From Paenibacillus sp. E222 (lineage in GTDB: Bacteria > Bacillota > Bacilli > Paenibacillales > Paenibacillaceae): a stretch of 64,000 nucleotides of DNA. Location of the stretch: the NCBI RefSeq assembly GCF_013401555.1, contig NZ_CP058552.1, positions 2,170,001-2,234,000 on the forward strand, written 5' to 3'. The notes under the pieces are model-generated. The model ran no database searches. It saw only the letters and a program-made list of their open reading frames with translations, and was not told the origin of the DNA. The translations under genes were made by a program, and so were the position numbers. Positions 42,989-52,057 of this stretch are shown piece after piece. Each line of letters opens with the position of its first letter. Within the stretch, counting starts at the first letter, position 1.

Positions 42989-43987
42989 TTGACTGAAGTT
43001 GTGTTAGACAACCTGATCATGAAGCGGGAGTCCAAATCATATGTGGATAGCCTACACGCTATATTGACCCATGCGGGTCTGTTTCAGGGTTCCAAGTATG
43101 TGCTCGCTGGGTATACAGGTATGGCATTCAAACTTTCAGTGCATCGCAGACTACTGCCCATGTCGGTTACAGCCTATGGTCAATGGGGAGAATCTCATCG
43201 CCCTGGGATCGACAACTTGGGGATATTCACGATCTGGGATGGGGGACGGACACGTCATCCCACATTTGGGTATTACCAGCGGGATGCGGTGAATTGGGTG
43301 AAACGTAGCCTGGATGCAGGCATCGGGGTAATCTACTGGCTTCCGGAATTTGGCGTTATTCATGGGTATGATGACTGTGATCGCATCTTTTATGTGCAAG
43401 ATGGTTGGAGCAAGGAATCACAGATTTTGTTGTATGACAATTTCGGATTAAACTTCACCGGGTTCTGGTATTGTCAGGTCTTTGGTGACCAGGTACATAT
43501 CCCTGAACAAGAGAAGCTATTGGAATCATTGAGATTAGCAATTGAGGATTGGGATATCCCTTATCGTCTACTGCCTGATCGGAATATCATTTCGGGCAGA
43601 ATGGCTTATGATGTGTGGGTGCAAGCCCTTCGGGGTGAAGATTACGATGCATCGGGTGCTGTGTATATTTTGGAATCCTATTGCCAGTCCCGAACTGAAA
43701 TTCAGATGTATTTGCAGGATGTGCGGGGGATATGGCCCGAACTGGACCAAGCCTATGCATGTTATGAACAGCTTGGAGCATTGATTATACAGATGAAGGG
43801 ATGCATGATTCAGGAACATAACAGAAGGATTATGCAGGCAGACGCCACAGAGAAGCTGGCACAGGTTTTATTGGAAGCGAAAGCATTGGAAGAGCAGGCT
43901 GTTGATTATTTTCGTTTGATCTCCTCGAAGTATCCTGATCGTAAACGCAACACTGTACCACGGTGGGGAGCACATTCAGCAAGGTAG
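42989..43987 (+). CDS. Papain/BtrH-like-fold protein lacking an obvious catalytic Cys (copy 1)
   Basis: A 332-residue protein not assignable to a named gene. Its N-terminal half resembles the BtrH/C39-like arrangement: a helix SYVDSLHAILTHAGL (18-32), GYTGMAFKLSV (41-51), an Asn/Asp turn, then a Lys/Asp helix WVKRSLDAGIGVIYWLP and the strand pair FGVIHGYDDCDRIFYVQD (121-138). The position where relatives have Cys is occupied by Asp20/Ser21. The C-terminal part is helical with a coiled-coil-like tail (IMQADATEKLAQVLLEAKALEEQAVDYF). The TTG at 42989 is chosen because GGAGAGG lies 10 bases before it; the ATG at 42971 has no site. The fold assignment is an inference. Confidence 0.7.
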   Translation: MTEVVLDNLIMKRESKSYVDSLHAILTHAGLFQGSKYVLAGYTGMAFKLSVHRRLLPMSVTAYGQWGESHRPGIDNLGIFTIWDGGRTRHPTFGYYQRDAVNWVKRSLDAGIGVIYWLPEFGVIHGYDDCDRIFYVQDGWSKESQILLYDNFGLNFTGFWYCQVFGDQVHIPEQEKLLESLRLAIEDWDIPYRLLPDRNIISGRMAYDVWVQALRGEDYDASGAVYILESYCQSRTEIQMYLQDVRGIWPELDQAYACYEQLGALIIQMKGCMIQEHNRRIMQADATEKLAQVLLEAKALEEQAVDYFRLISSKYPDRKRNTVPRWGAHSAR

Positions 43988-44005
43988 GGGGAGGGAGGAT
44001 AAGGT
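42989..44005 (+). pseudogene. See next entry: boundary note only
   Basis: Not a broken gene. This entry records that the first tandem gene (42989-43987) is followed after 19 bases by the second (44007), and that the 3' end region 43988-44005 contains only the strong GGGAGG ribosome binding site of the second gene. Confidence 0.05.
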
Positions 44006-44006
44006 G

Positions 44007-45023
44007 ATGAGGAGTAAAATACTGCCGGATTTGATTCGTTTTCCACAGACTGAGAATTTGGCAGATGAACAACGATCCTGGAGCGGTGCAGGCTCGTACA
44101 TCGATGCGATGTATCGCATTCTGATGCACAAGCAGTGGACGGATTTACCGCGTCACATGATTGCGGGTATGACCGCAAGTGTGTTTCGATTAGTGGTAGA
44201 TCGGCGTCTAACGACAGAATCGATCTCAGCATACAACTGGATGGCCGAGAACTTTGTAGCTTCTGATTTCATTGGCGTCACGACCGGACAACACGGGGGA
44301 TTTTCGTTCGAGCCGACCTTTCCGCTCTATCAGAAGCAGGCCCTGCTGGATATCAAGGCTTCTATTGACCGGGGTGTGGGCGCTATTCTGTGGCATGATC
44401 AGTTTGTTATTTGTGCTGGATATGATGATGGGGAGCAGATGCTGTTCATTTGTGAGAGTCAAGAAAATGAAGTCATTTGTCTGCCCTATGATTCTTTTGG
44501 TCGGAACAGTACACCATACTGGTACTATCAGGTGCTTGAATCCCATACAACCGTAGACATATGGGAAGTGTGCAAGGAATCATTAATTCAGGCTGTGTAC
44601 AAATGGGAGACCCATGATTACATGCTGCCACCTCAGGATTACGCCTGCGGAGCTGCTGCATATGCAGCCATTGCTGATGCCCTACAATCTGGTGCATATG
44701 AAACAGATCAAGCTGCCATGGTTTTGCGCTATTATGCTAATTCAAGAAAGGATATGGCTTCTTATGTTGCAGAGCTTAAGCATTTGTCCATTCAGATGAA
44801 TCATGTGGTCCAGGAGTATGCGTTACTCGCAGACCTATATGCTCAGATGATGGAGAAGGTTGAGGATTCAACAGCATGGGATGCGAAGGAACCAGGGCAT
44901 CTGTTAAGGGTGATCCATCTGATTGAGCAAGCAGGGGAAACGGAACAGCGTGCCATTGATGCCATTAAGCAGGCCTTCCCAGAGACGATTGGCAATCGTT
45001 TTGAGGACATTGGATTAAGATGA
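44007..45023 (+). CDS. Papain/BtrH-like-fold protein lacking an obvious catalytic Cys (copy 2)
   Basis: A 338-residue paralogue of the preceding gene. Aligned landmarks are SYIDAMYRIL (30-39), GMTASVFRLVV (54-64), an aromatic patch, LDIKASIDRGVGAILWHDQFVICAGYDDGEQMLFICES (114-151), a helical middle and a long helical C-terminus. Asp33/Ala34 occupy the expected Cys position. Unlike copy 1, a His (H130) precedes the GYDD strand. The ATG at 44007 is preferred over the GTG at 44004 because GGGAGG (43993-43998) is then 8 bases away. Only 19 bases separate the two copies, and a terminator follows, so they form one unit with the WYL regulator. Confidence 0.7.
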   Translation: MRSKILPDLIRFPQTENLADEQRSWSGAGSYIDAMYRILMHKQWTDLPRHMIAGMTASVFRLVVDRRLTTESISAYNWMAENFVASDFIGVTTGQHGGFSFEPTFPLYQKQALLDIKASIDRGVGAILWHDQFVICAGYDDGEQMLFICESQENEVICLPYDSFGRNSTPYWYYQVLESHTTVDIWEVCKESLIQAVYKWETHDYMLPPQDYACGAAAYAAIADALQSGAYETDQAAMVLRYYANSRKDMASYVAELKHLSIQMNHVVQEYALLADLYAQMMEKVEDSTAWDAKEPGHLLRVIHLIEQAGETEQRAIDAIKQAFPETIGNRFEDIGLR

Positions 45024-45068
45024 ATGGAGCAGTGTACATAGTTCAAAATGGAAAAAGTACAGATAAAA

Positions 45069-45113
45069 TAAAACCGGAAAAGACCCTGAATGCGGTCGTT
45101 TCCGGTTTTATTT
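45069..45113. terminator. Bidirectional terminator after the tandem paralogues
   Basis: AAAACCGGAAAAGACC and GGTCGTTTCCGGTTTT pair with one bulge and an 8-base loop; T or A tracts lie on both sides. A monooxygenase gene converges from the right. Confidence 0.9.
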
Positions 45114-45209
45114 GCGTTTAGCTTAGCCACATCTATGGCCGTAATGACGCCCTCATACATTAGCTGCCCTAGCATTCATAGTCTCGCATGAGCTTCAATT
45201 CGAGTTGGC

Positions 45210-46757
45210 TCAGATGATTTGCGGCGGGGCCAACATTCTGGCTACGTTGTCGAAGTTTGTCTGCCAATCGGCCGTGATGATGCTCCCGATGTAACCATCT
45301 GGGCGAATCAGGACCAGCGTGTCGCTGGTAATGCCGTAGGTACGGGTCAATTTGCCGCTGGAGTCATGGAGGACGTTCTGATTGGATTCGTGTGCGGTAC
45401 CAACGACGTAGCAGTGTAATTCGGCACCGCTGGTTGGCCAGTTCAACTTGGGGAGTACCTTGGCAGCGTTAGGGCCAAAGGCAAGCAAAGTGAAGTGAGG
45501 CCCTTGATAGATGTCGAACAGACAACGTTCCCCACTAGGACCGGTGCAAGGAGCATCTGGCGCCCGGTCACCTACATGAAGGTTTTTTGTAGCCGATTCT
45601 TCGCTAGATGCGAGCGGCCCACCATGGTACGAAAGTCTAAGCTGTCGCTCCTCGTCTCCACGCTTGAGGCTAGCCAGGCGATTTTTATCTAGACTGGCGT
45701 ACAGCTCGCTGGATTTGCTGAGGACACGAGCGGCAATCGGTTGACGCTCAGCCTCGTAGCTGTCAAGCAGACGATCGGGTGCCCCAGCAATGACCTGCCC
45801 TATTTTCCAACCGAGGTTATAGGCGTCCTGTATACCCGTATTGAGACCCTGTGCTCCGGCCGGGGTGTGCACATGAGCAGCATCGCCTGCAATGAAGACG
45901 CGACCAGACCGATAGTGCTCAGCCAGCCGAACGTTGGGACGAAACACCGAACTCCAAGTGATGTGGTGGAGACGCAAACCTGTGAGTTTGTGGAATTGAG
46001 CGGCCAGTGAGGCTTCGTCAAGGTTAGGCTTTTCATCTGGTGCCAGCCTGATCATGACTTGGAACTGGTCGGAGTGTGGCAGCGGGCAGGCTCCGACAAA
46101 CGTGCCACGTGTGCGTGGCCACATATGCCACCTATTGCGAGACAGTTTGTCGATCGAGCCGTCCACGATGAGTGTGCGGTCAGAGTCGGTAGTCTCTCCA
46201 ATAAATCGGATACCTGCCCCTTTGCGAACGATGCTCGAACCTCCATCTGCTCCGACGAGATATCTGCTGCGCACCTTCTCCCCGGAAGAGAGAGTCACCG
46301 TCACTCCATCGGCATTCTGTTCGAATTGCTCCAACCCGTTGTTAAATTCAATGGTTAAGCCGAGACGTTTGAGCAGGCGATGTAAGATGGCATCCGTTCG
46401 GTGTTGCGCCAACAGGAGAATGTTTGGATACGGATCGCTCGGTGTTGGTTTATTTTGCTGCTGCATGCGCCAAGGCACAGTTAACGGTCCAATATGAAAA
46501 CCCGCAAGCGGGTAAATACTTCCCTCTGACTGAGCCTCTTCCAGCACGCCGAAGTCTCCCAAAACCTCCTGGGTTCTTGGTTGAACTCCCTTGGCACGGG
46601 AGCCTTGAAAGGCGTGAGGGGATTTGTCAGCCAGTCGAACATGAAGGCCGCGTCGTAGCAGGTCGATTGCAAGAGCGGAGCCAGTCGGGCCAGCTCCAGC
46701 GATGAGTACGTCAATATCGTAATGTTGGGTCAGTTGAATCTCCTCCTGATCACCCAT
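45210..46757 (-). CDS. FAD-dependent aromatic monooxygenase (PheA/TfdB-like)
   Basis: A 515-residue class A flavoprotein monooxygenase: FAD dinucleotide motif VLIAGAGPTGSALAIDLLRRG (about 18-38), the middle DG motif YLVGADGGSSIVRKGAG, the second FAD motif VFIAGDAAHVHTPAGAQGLNTGIQDAYNLGWKI, and a thioredoxin-like C-terminal domain (about 390-515) as in phenol hydroxylases and antibiotic-modifying relatives. It hydroxylates an aromatic or polyketide substrate with NAD(P)H. The ATG at 46757 lacks a ribosome binding site, while an AGGAGG inside the frame is 8 bases before a CTG at 46733, so a CTG start is possible. It is divergent from a MarR-type gene. Confidence 0.9.
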   Translation of the reverse strand: MGDQEEIQLTQHYDIDVLIAGAGPTGSALAIDLLRRGLHVRLADKSPHAFQGSRAKGVQPRTQEVLGDFGVLEEAQSEGSIYPLAGFHIGPLTVPWRMQQQNKPTPSDPYPNILLLAQHRTDAILHRLLKRLGLTIEFNNGLEQFEQNADGVTVTLSSGEKVRSRYLVGADGGSSIVRKGAGIRFIGETTDSDRTLIVDGSIDKLSRNRWHMWPRTRGTFVGACPLPHSDQFQVMIRLAPDEKPNLDEASLAAQFHKLTGLRLHHITWSSVFRPNVRLAEHYRSGRVFIAGDAAHVHTPAGAQGLNTGIQDAYNLGWKIGQVIAGAPDRLLDSYEAERQPIAARVLSKSSELYASLDKNRLASLKRGDEERQLRLSYHGGPLASSEESATKNLHVGDRAPDAPCTGPSGERCLFDIYQGPHFTLLAFGPNAAKVLPKLNWPTSGAELHCYVVGTAHESNQNVLHDSSGKLTRTYGITSDTLVLIRPDGYIGSIITADWQTNFDNVARMLAPPQII

Positions 46758-46791
46758 ATCGCAATGGATTAGATATCATATTCGGTTTAAT

Positions 46792-46871
46792 GTTTCTTGG
46801 AAACTTTTTAATTTCCTATGAAACAATCATAATTCAACCCCTTACTGCTGTCAATATTGTTTCCAAGAAAC
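46792..46871. promoter_or_regulatory. Monooxygenase promoter flanked by mirrored MarR-type operators
   Basis: Minus-strand promoter: TTGACA (complement of 46849-46854), 17-base spacer, TATGAT (complement of 46826-46831). GTTTCTTGGAAAC (46792-46804) lies downstream of the start site, and its exact reverse complement GTTTCCAAGAAAC (46859-46871) lies just upstream of the -35 box. A weaker copy, TTTCCTATGAAAC (46812-46824), sits at the start site. The divergent MarR gene has an extended -10 box, TGATATACT, at 46892-46900. Confidence 0.75.
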
Positions 46872-46934
46872 TTTAATTGTCGAACATACCCTGATATACT
46901 GGTGTTAAGCTAACAATCGTTGGAGGAAAATGGA

Positions 46935-47648
46935 ATGATCAACCCATCGGAAAATCAAAATAGAGATCAATTAATCCAAGAAGTATTGGAAGCAGTGAAA
47001 GATATACAGATCAGATTCCAAGCAGAAGAAGATGAAGAAAAACAGTGGCTGATCCAAAATAGTCCTAATTCGGCTGTTGAAGAGCTAATCAAAGAAATGA
47101 CGGTGACGATGCTGCATGTGCTGGATGCTATTGGTACACTCGAGCCAGTAAACGGCATAACCATTTCAAAGCAATTCGGTTTCTCCAAAGGGACAGTCTC
47201 CAAGATTACGAGAAGACTCGTGTCTCAAAACATCATCGTAACCGAGTCACTTCCGGATAACAAAAAAGAAGTTCTGTTCCGTACCACAACGCTTGGAAAA
47301 GAGATTTATCGTTTGCATCAGGGCCTGCATCATCAAATTGATCTTGGGGTTCATCATTTCTTGCAACGGTATACCGAAGATGAGTTACAGTTTCTCGTCA
47401 ACACCCTCAAGAAGATGCTGCATACATCATGGATTCATTTGGAGACAGAGGAGGACGAGGCTATTGAATCCGCCCCAAGAGATGCACCTACAAGCAAGGT
47501 TTCAGAAGCTTATAAGGCTAATCACTCTTCTTCATTGACCGATGAAATGAACGAAATCATGTCTATGCTCAACAAGTTGGATTCCCGTAATTTGAAGAAA
47601 GCCAAAACGATTTTGAATGATGTTTTTTTTGCAGATTATGAGGACTAG
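46935..47648 (+). CDS. MarR-family transcriptional regulator with N- and C-terminal extensions
   Basis: About 237 residues with a central winged helix: VTMLHVLDAIGTLEPVNGITISKQFGFSKGTVSKITRRLVSQNIIVTESLPDNKKEVLFRTTTLGKEIYRLH. Flanking helical extensions (about 1-55 and 175-237) make it longer than the usual 140-150 residues. The ATG at 46935 is chosen because GGAGG (46922-46926) is 8 bases upstream; a TTG at 46920 is too early. Mirrored operators in the shared intergenic region suggest that it represses the flavin monooxygenase and perhaps itself. Confidence 0.87.
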   Translation: MINPSENQNRDQLIQEVLEAVKDIQIRFQAEEDEEKQWLIQNSPNSAVEELIKEMTVTMLHVLDAIGTLEPVNGITISKQFGFSKGTVSKITRRLVSQNIIVTESLPDNKKEVLFRTTTLGKEIYRLHQGLHHQIDLGVHHFLQRYTEDELQFLVNTLKKMLHTSWIHLETEEDEAIESAPRDAPTSKVSEAYKANHSSSLTDEMNEIMSMLNKLDSRNLKKAKTILNDVFFADYED

Positions 47649-47720
47649 CTAGCAGCAGCTTATTTCATATGGAATTGGCCTGAAGCCTGAAGGATTCTTC
47701 GAGCAAAATGTAGCTATAAC

Positions 47721-47761
47721 AAAATACCGGATAAGGCTGATAAGCCTATCCGGTATTTTTT
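47721..47761 (+). terminator. Terminator of the MarR gene
   Basis: ATACCGGATAAGGCT and AGCCTATCCGGTAT form a long stem with a short loop and one bulge, followed by TTTTTT. Confidence 0.9.
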
Positions 47762-47930
47762 CGTATTTTGCACCATCTGACTCCATAGCTCATCCTTATT
47801 TCAACCTGGACAAGAAAAAATAACCATAAATTTGATTTTTGGGGTAATGTGCAGCTCCCTTTGTTCCGAATATTATAATAGATGGTCTTTTTTGGATGGA
47901 GGATATTGAAGGACAACAGGGGGCGGGAGT

Positions 47931-48113
47931 ATGGTGCATAATCCGGAAACCATTCAGGAATGTATCGAAAAGGCACGACAGAGGCTCTACCAGATTGCAA
48001 ACGCTCATAAAGAACTTTGGCATCCGGAGGTCATTCGTCAATCGATGGTTCTGGATGAACTCATTAATCAATATAACAATGCCATTCGCGGAAAATCATC
48101 CCGAAGTAAGTAA
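47931..48113 (+). CDS. Spo0E-like aspartyl-phosphate phosphatase
   Basis: A 60-residue all-helical protein of the Spo0E/YnzD family: two helices with the signature SxxLD (SMVLDELI, S38-L41-D42) preceded by IEKARQRLYQIANAHKELWHPEVIRQS. Members dephosphorylate Spo0A~P and delay sporulation. GGGGGCGGG precedes the ATG. Small size and helical pattern fit the family well. The gene is a single unit lying before the sugar permease cluster. Confidence 0.85.
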   Translation: MVHNPETIQECIEKARQRLYQIANAHKELWHPEVIRQSMVLDELINQYNNAIRGKSSRSK

Positions 48114-48138
48114 CGGCGCGTTATAAACCTCGGGATGA
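48095..48138 (-). terminator. Possible terminator of the permease operon (minus strand)
   Basis: TCATCCCGA and TCGGGATGA arms enclose an inner TAACG/CGTTA hairpin; on the minus strand TTTTCC follows. It overlaps the end of the Spo0E-like gene. Weak. Confidence 0.4.
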
Positions 48139-48181
48139 AATGATGATGCGAATGCATTCAGGTTCAGTAAACGTACGACCC

Positions 48182-49060
48182 CTATTCTTTTACAGCCCCA
48201 AGCACAATTCCTTTGACAAAGAATCGCTGCAAGAATGGATACACGAGCAGGATTGGCAATGCCCCGATAAAGATCTGGGCTGCGTTAACCGTACGCTGCG
48301 ACATGTTCTGAAGCTGCGTTGCATCAACATTCATATTGGAGAAATCCTGCTGCACGATAATGGTCTGCATTAACGTAGCGAGTGGATATTTGGCTGCGTC
48401 ATTCATATAGATCAAGCCGTCGAACCAGGAATTCCACTGCCCCACCATGGTGAACAGGGAGATCGTAGCAATGGCCGGCATGGACACAGGCAGATAGATG
48501 CGGAACAATGTGGTGATATGGTTGGCACCATCGATGAACGCCGCTTCTTCGAGCTCTTTCGGCACGTTACGGAAGAAGTTCATCATGAGAATTAGGTTCC
48601 AGACCGCCACAGCGCCAGGTAAAATCAGAGCCCACAGGGTGTTGATCAGTCCCAGCTTTTGAATCAGGATATAGGACGGGATCAGTCCGCCGCTGAACAG
48701 CATCGTGAAGATGAAGAACCACGCGTACAGCGAACGTCCCTTGAAATTCAGACTTTCCTTGGATAAAGGATAGGCCGTCAGGATGACCAGCACCATACTG
48801 AGCAGTGTTCCGAACACAGTACGTTGCACCGAAATCCAGAGCGCGCTGAGAAAGTTGCTGTTACCAAACGTTTTGGTATAGGCGTCGACTGTAAAATCAA
48901 TCGGCCAGAGCGTTACCAGATTGGCGGAAGCTGCCGCTTTACCGCTGAAGGAAACCGCCAGAATGTGGATAAGCGGCAGCACACACAGCAGCGAGACGGC
49001 CGCGATGAAGAACAGGTTGAAGCCGTTAAATATACGGTATCCGGTCGTTTTGTGATACAC
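48182..49060 (-). CDS. Carbohydrate ABC transporter permease (LplC/YtcP type)
   Basis: A 292-residue MalG-type permease with six helices and the EAA loop ELEEAAFIDGANHITTLFRIYLPVSMPAIATI. It forms the transmembrane pore with the LplB-type subunit for an oligosaccharide. It starts with GTG at 49060, after AAGGAGG, 12 bases after the LplB-type gene stop. The C-terminal VYPFLQRFFVKGIVLGAVKE is the family hallmark. No ATPase gene is nearby, as usual for Bacillota systems that share MsmX. Confidence 0.93.
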   Translation of the reverse strand: MYHKTTGYRIFNGFNLFFIAAVSLLCVLPLIHILAVSFSGKAAASANLVTLWPIDFTVDAYTKTFGNSNFLSALWISVQRTVFGTLLSMVLVILTAYPLSKESLNFKGRSLYAWFFIFTMLFSGGLIPSYILIQKLGLINTLWALILPGAVAVWNLILMMNFFRNVPKELEEAAFIDGANHITTLFRIYLPVSMPAIATISLFTMVGQWNSWFDGLIYMNDAAKYPLATLMQTIIVQQDFSNMNVDATQLQNMSQRTVNAAQIFIGALPILLVYPFLQRFFVKGIVLGAVKE

Positions 49061-49072
49061 CTTAATTCCTCC

Positions 49073-50038
49073 TTAGAAAATGCGGTAGTTGGCGATTTTG
49101 TAAGCCATCCGGTAGGCCGTAATAACGAGGAACATGGCGACAAAGGATTTAAACAAACCAACCGCAGTCGCGAAGCTCATTTTGCCATTCAAAATACCCA
49201 TCCGGTAAACAAACGTGTCAATAATATCGCCTTTATCATATACAAGTGGATTGTACAGGTTGAAGATCTGGTCAAATCCGGCATTAAGAATGTTCCCCAG
49301 TGATAGTGTTCCCACCACAATAATCATCGGCACGAGTGCAGGCAGCGTAATGTGCAAGGTCTGCTTAAGCCGTGTTGCCCCGTCAACTTCGGAAGCTTCA
49401 TACAGAGCAGGGTTGATACCCGCGAGAGCTGCAAGAAAGACAATGGTACCAAATCCAAATTCCTTCCATACATCACTAATGACTACGGTTACACGGAACC
49501 AGTCGCCATCTCCCAGAAAGAAGATTGGTTCAATGCCAACAGCCGCCAGTACTTGGTTAATCAGTCCACCTTCGGGTGAAAGCATGTCTAGCAGGATGCC
49601 GCCCAGTACAACCCAAGACAGGAAGTGGGGCAGGTATACCAACGTCTGTGAGAACCTTTTGAACGTGGAGTTCCGTACTTCATTCAGTAAAATGGCAAAC
49701 ACAACTGGGGCCACGAGTCCGGCCACAATTTTCATGGCAGCAATCAGCACGGTGTTCCAGATGACCTGAACACTGTCCGGATATTCGAACATGAATCGGA
49801 AGTTATCCCATCCTACCCATTTGGAGCCGGTGAATCCCAGCCAAGGTTTGAAATCCTGAAAAGCAATAATAATGCCGCCCATAGGCACATAGGCGAACAG
49901 CAATGTGAGCAGTACCGAAGGCAGCAGCATCAGATGCAGCGGCCAGTTGCGTTTGAAATTCCAGCGGGTACGTTTGCGTGGATTGTGTGTTGCCTGCCGC
50001 ACCGGCGTATTGGTCGTTAGTGGTTGTTCCATAGCCAT
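49073..50038 (-). CDS. Carbohydrate ABC transporter permease (LplB/YtcO type)
   Basis: A 321-residue MalF-type permease. After a basic N-terminus (NPRKRTRWNFKRNWPLHLMLLPSVLLTLLFAYVPMGGIIIAFQDFKPW) come six helices and the EAA loop LYEASEVDGATRLKQTLHITLPALVPMI. The FQDFKPWLGFTGSKWVGWDNF segment is typical of the LplB group handling complex polysaccharide fragments. AAGGAGGG precedes the ATG. It is divergent from the YesM/YesN operon that presumably regulates it. Confidence 0.94.
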   Translation of the reverse strand: MAMEQPLTTNTPVRQATHNPRKRTRWNFKRNWPLHLMLLPSVLLTLLFAYVPMGGIIIAFQDFKPWLGFTGSKWVGWDNFRFMFEYPDSVQVIWNTVLIAAMKIVAGLVAPVVFAILLNEVRNSTFKRFSQTLVYLPHFLSWVVLGGILLDMLSPEGGLINQVLAAVGIEPIFFLGDGDWFRVTVVISDVWKEFGFGTIVFLAALAGINPALYEASEVDGATRLKQTLHITLPALVPMIIVVGTLSLGNILNAGFDQIFNLYNPLVYDKGDIIDTFVYRMGILNGKMSFATAVGLFKSFVAMFLVITAYRMAYKIANYRIF

Positions 50039-50296
50039 CAGGTCCCTCCTTTATATCGTCCAGCCTCTGCATAATGAGGCCAGTCAGCCTCTGCAAGTAG
50101 TGGAGCAACTGAATTATAGCAATGGAAACGGGCGGGCTATAGAACAACATTTCAAGGCGGATGTTGATTTATTAACTTGTTGAAAACGTATACCGAATAG
50201 TGACTCATTTGAAATTCAGTATAGATATGTAAGGGGTTTCAATATAAAATAGGACTTCGATATGGTTCTTTACTTTAACCGGGACAGGGTGAAGCA

Positions 50297-52057
50297 ATGA
50301 AATTTACAGTATTCTCAAAAACAGTTATGCTGCTGGTCTGCTTGCTGGTACCCATTTTGCTGCTCTATACCTACGCGAATCAGGCGAACGTGGACATGAT
50401 CGTGGAGGAGAAGCAGCAGTCCAGCTTGAACCAGTTCAACTATTTTAGCTCTCAGGTGGATAAAAATATTGAGCAGCTTTCGCTCTACGGCCTGACTTTA
50501 CTGCGTGATCCAAGCATTTTACACTATCGTTACATGACAGAATCAACCAGCCAATATGAGAAAAACAGCATCTATCTCGATATTCTCGACAAATTGTCAC
50601 TATACCAGTCCACCAGCCGTTGGAAGAACGATATTACCATTGTGCTTCCTCAGGCAGAGTTGGTATTGTCCACCATGTCGAACCGGACGGTCTTTAATGA
50701 GAAGATGTTGAAGTTCCCACAGCCAGGCCGATGGCAGTTGAACAAAGGCAGCTTTACTTATTTCTTTACGGATAACTACGAGTGGAATGAAAAACCTGTG
50801 ACCACGGATGTACGGACGGTGATGGAGATTAATTTTGATCCGATGAATATTGTTGCCATGCTGGATGATTTCAAAGAGGCACAGGGAGGAGATCCATTTC
50901 TACTCGTCCCGGGCAACGAGCCTCTATTAAATCGCAGTGCGGACCCCGAGCTAGTAGAAGCCGTAATGCGGGACATGCCACTAACCGAACTGGATAGTGA
51001 AGGCAACCATCAGCTGGAGGTGGGGGGCAAGAAGTACTTGGTCAGTTATGTGCTCTCCAAACAGCTGAACGGAATCTATGTTAACCCGGTTGTGCTGGAT
51101 GACTTGCTAACGCCTATGGACAAGAGCCGAAATATGTTTATAACCTCGATTTTGCTGCTGCTCGTGCTCAGTATTGGCGCTGCACTGTTGTTATACCGAA
51201 AGGTACAGGTGCCGATACAACGTCTGATGAGAGGGCTGCAGCAGATTCGCAAAGGACAGCTGTCCACACGAATTCCGGTCGATCACTCCCGTGATGAATT
51301 CGCGTACCTAACTCAGAGCTTCAATCACATGGCCGAGCAGATTCAGGAGCTGATCGAAAAGGTATATGAGGAACGCATCCGTTCACGGGAAGCGACGTTG
51401 AAGCATCTGCAATCACAGATTAATCCTCATTTCCTGTACAATTGTCTGTTTTATATTAAAAATATGACGCAGCTCGGCAACCGCGAAGCGGTTATTGCCA
51501 TGTCGCTCAGCCTGGGTGATTACTATCGCTACATCACACGTGATGAGAACGATATGACCACCGTGGAAGAGGAAATTAGGCTGCTGGACAATTATTTGTC
51601 CATCCAACAGATGCGCACCAACCGTTTGTCGTATGAGATCGCCGTACCGCAGGAACTGATGCAGCAGCACATTCCAAGGCTGCTGATCCAGCCTATCGTG
51701 GAGAATGCTGTCATTCACGGCATTGAACCGATGGAGGGCAGCGGTCACATTGTGGTTACAGGCATGGCAGTACAAGAACAAATCGATGGAAGGAACTTCA
51801 CACGATACAGTCTGTTTGTCGATAACGACGGTGTTACTTTGACGGAGGAAGAGATCGCCGGTCTAGAACGGGAGATCAATGAACCGATGGGTGAAGAAAT
51901 TGGCACGGGCACCTGGAATGTACACCAGCGGCTCATTACACGATATGGTCATTCTTCGGGGCTTCATTTTGGAGCGATCCCATATGGGGGTCTCAGTGTG
52001 GAAATACGATGGTTTGAGGAGGAATACCCTAATGATGAATCTAATGGTCGTGGATGA
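50297..52057 (+). CDS. YesM-type sensor histidine kinase
   Basis: A 586-residue kinase: TM1 (about 7-25), a large extracytoplasmic sensor (26-278), TM2 (about 280-300), HAMP (about 300-350), a His_kinase domain with H378 in LQSQINPHFLYN, and a HATPase domain with LLIQPIVENAVIHG. YesM-type kinases sense extracellular sugars, usually through the binding protein, and phosphorylate a YesN-type regulator encoded next to them. GGGTGAAG precedes the ATG. Its end overlaps the regulator start by 26 bases. Confidence 0.95.
   Translation: MKFTVFSKTVMLLVCLLVPILLLYTYANQANVDMIVEEKQQSSLNQFNYFSSQVDKNIEQLSLYGLTLLRDPSILHYRYMTESTSQYEKNSIYLDILDKLSLYQSTSRWKNDITIVLPQAELVLSTMSNRTVFNEKMLKFPQPGRWQLNKGSFTYFFTDNYEWNEKPVTTDVRTVMEINFDPMNIVAMLDDFKEAQGGDPFLLVPGNEPLLNRSADPELVEAVMRDMPLTELDSEGNHQLEVGGKKYLVSYVLSKQLNGIYVNPVVLDDLLTPMDKSRNMFITSILLLLVLSIGAALLLYRKVQVPIQRLMRGLQQIRKGQLSTRIPVDHSRDEFAYLTQSFNHMAEQIQELIEKVYEERIRSREATLKHLQSQINPHFLYNCLFYIKNMTQLGNREAVIAMSLSLGDYYRYITRDENDMTTVEEEIRLLDNYLSIQQMRTNRLSYEIAVPQELMQQHIPRLLIQPIVENAVIHGIEPMEGSGHIVVTGMAVQEQIDGRNFTRYSLFVDNDGVTLTEEEIAGLEREINEPMGEEIGTGTWNVHQRLITRYGHSSGLHFGAIPYGGLSVEIRWFEEEYPNDESNGRG

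Noticed and set aside
42989..44005. Reading the two tandem 43-45 kb genes as one broken gene
   Set aside because: Each has its own start, ribosome binding site and full set of landmarks, so they are paralogues and not a split pseudogene. The low-confidence boundary entry in the feature list should be read only as this note.
48140..48373. 77-codon plus-strand frame at the end of the LplC-type gene
   Set aside because: Shadow of the conserved permease C-terminus on the other strand.
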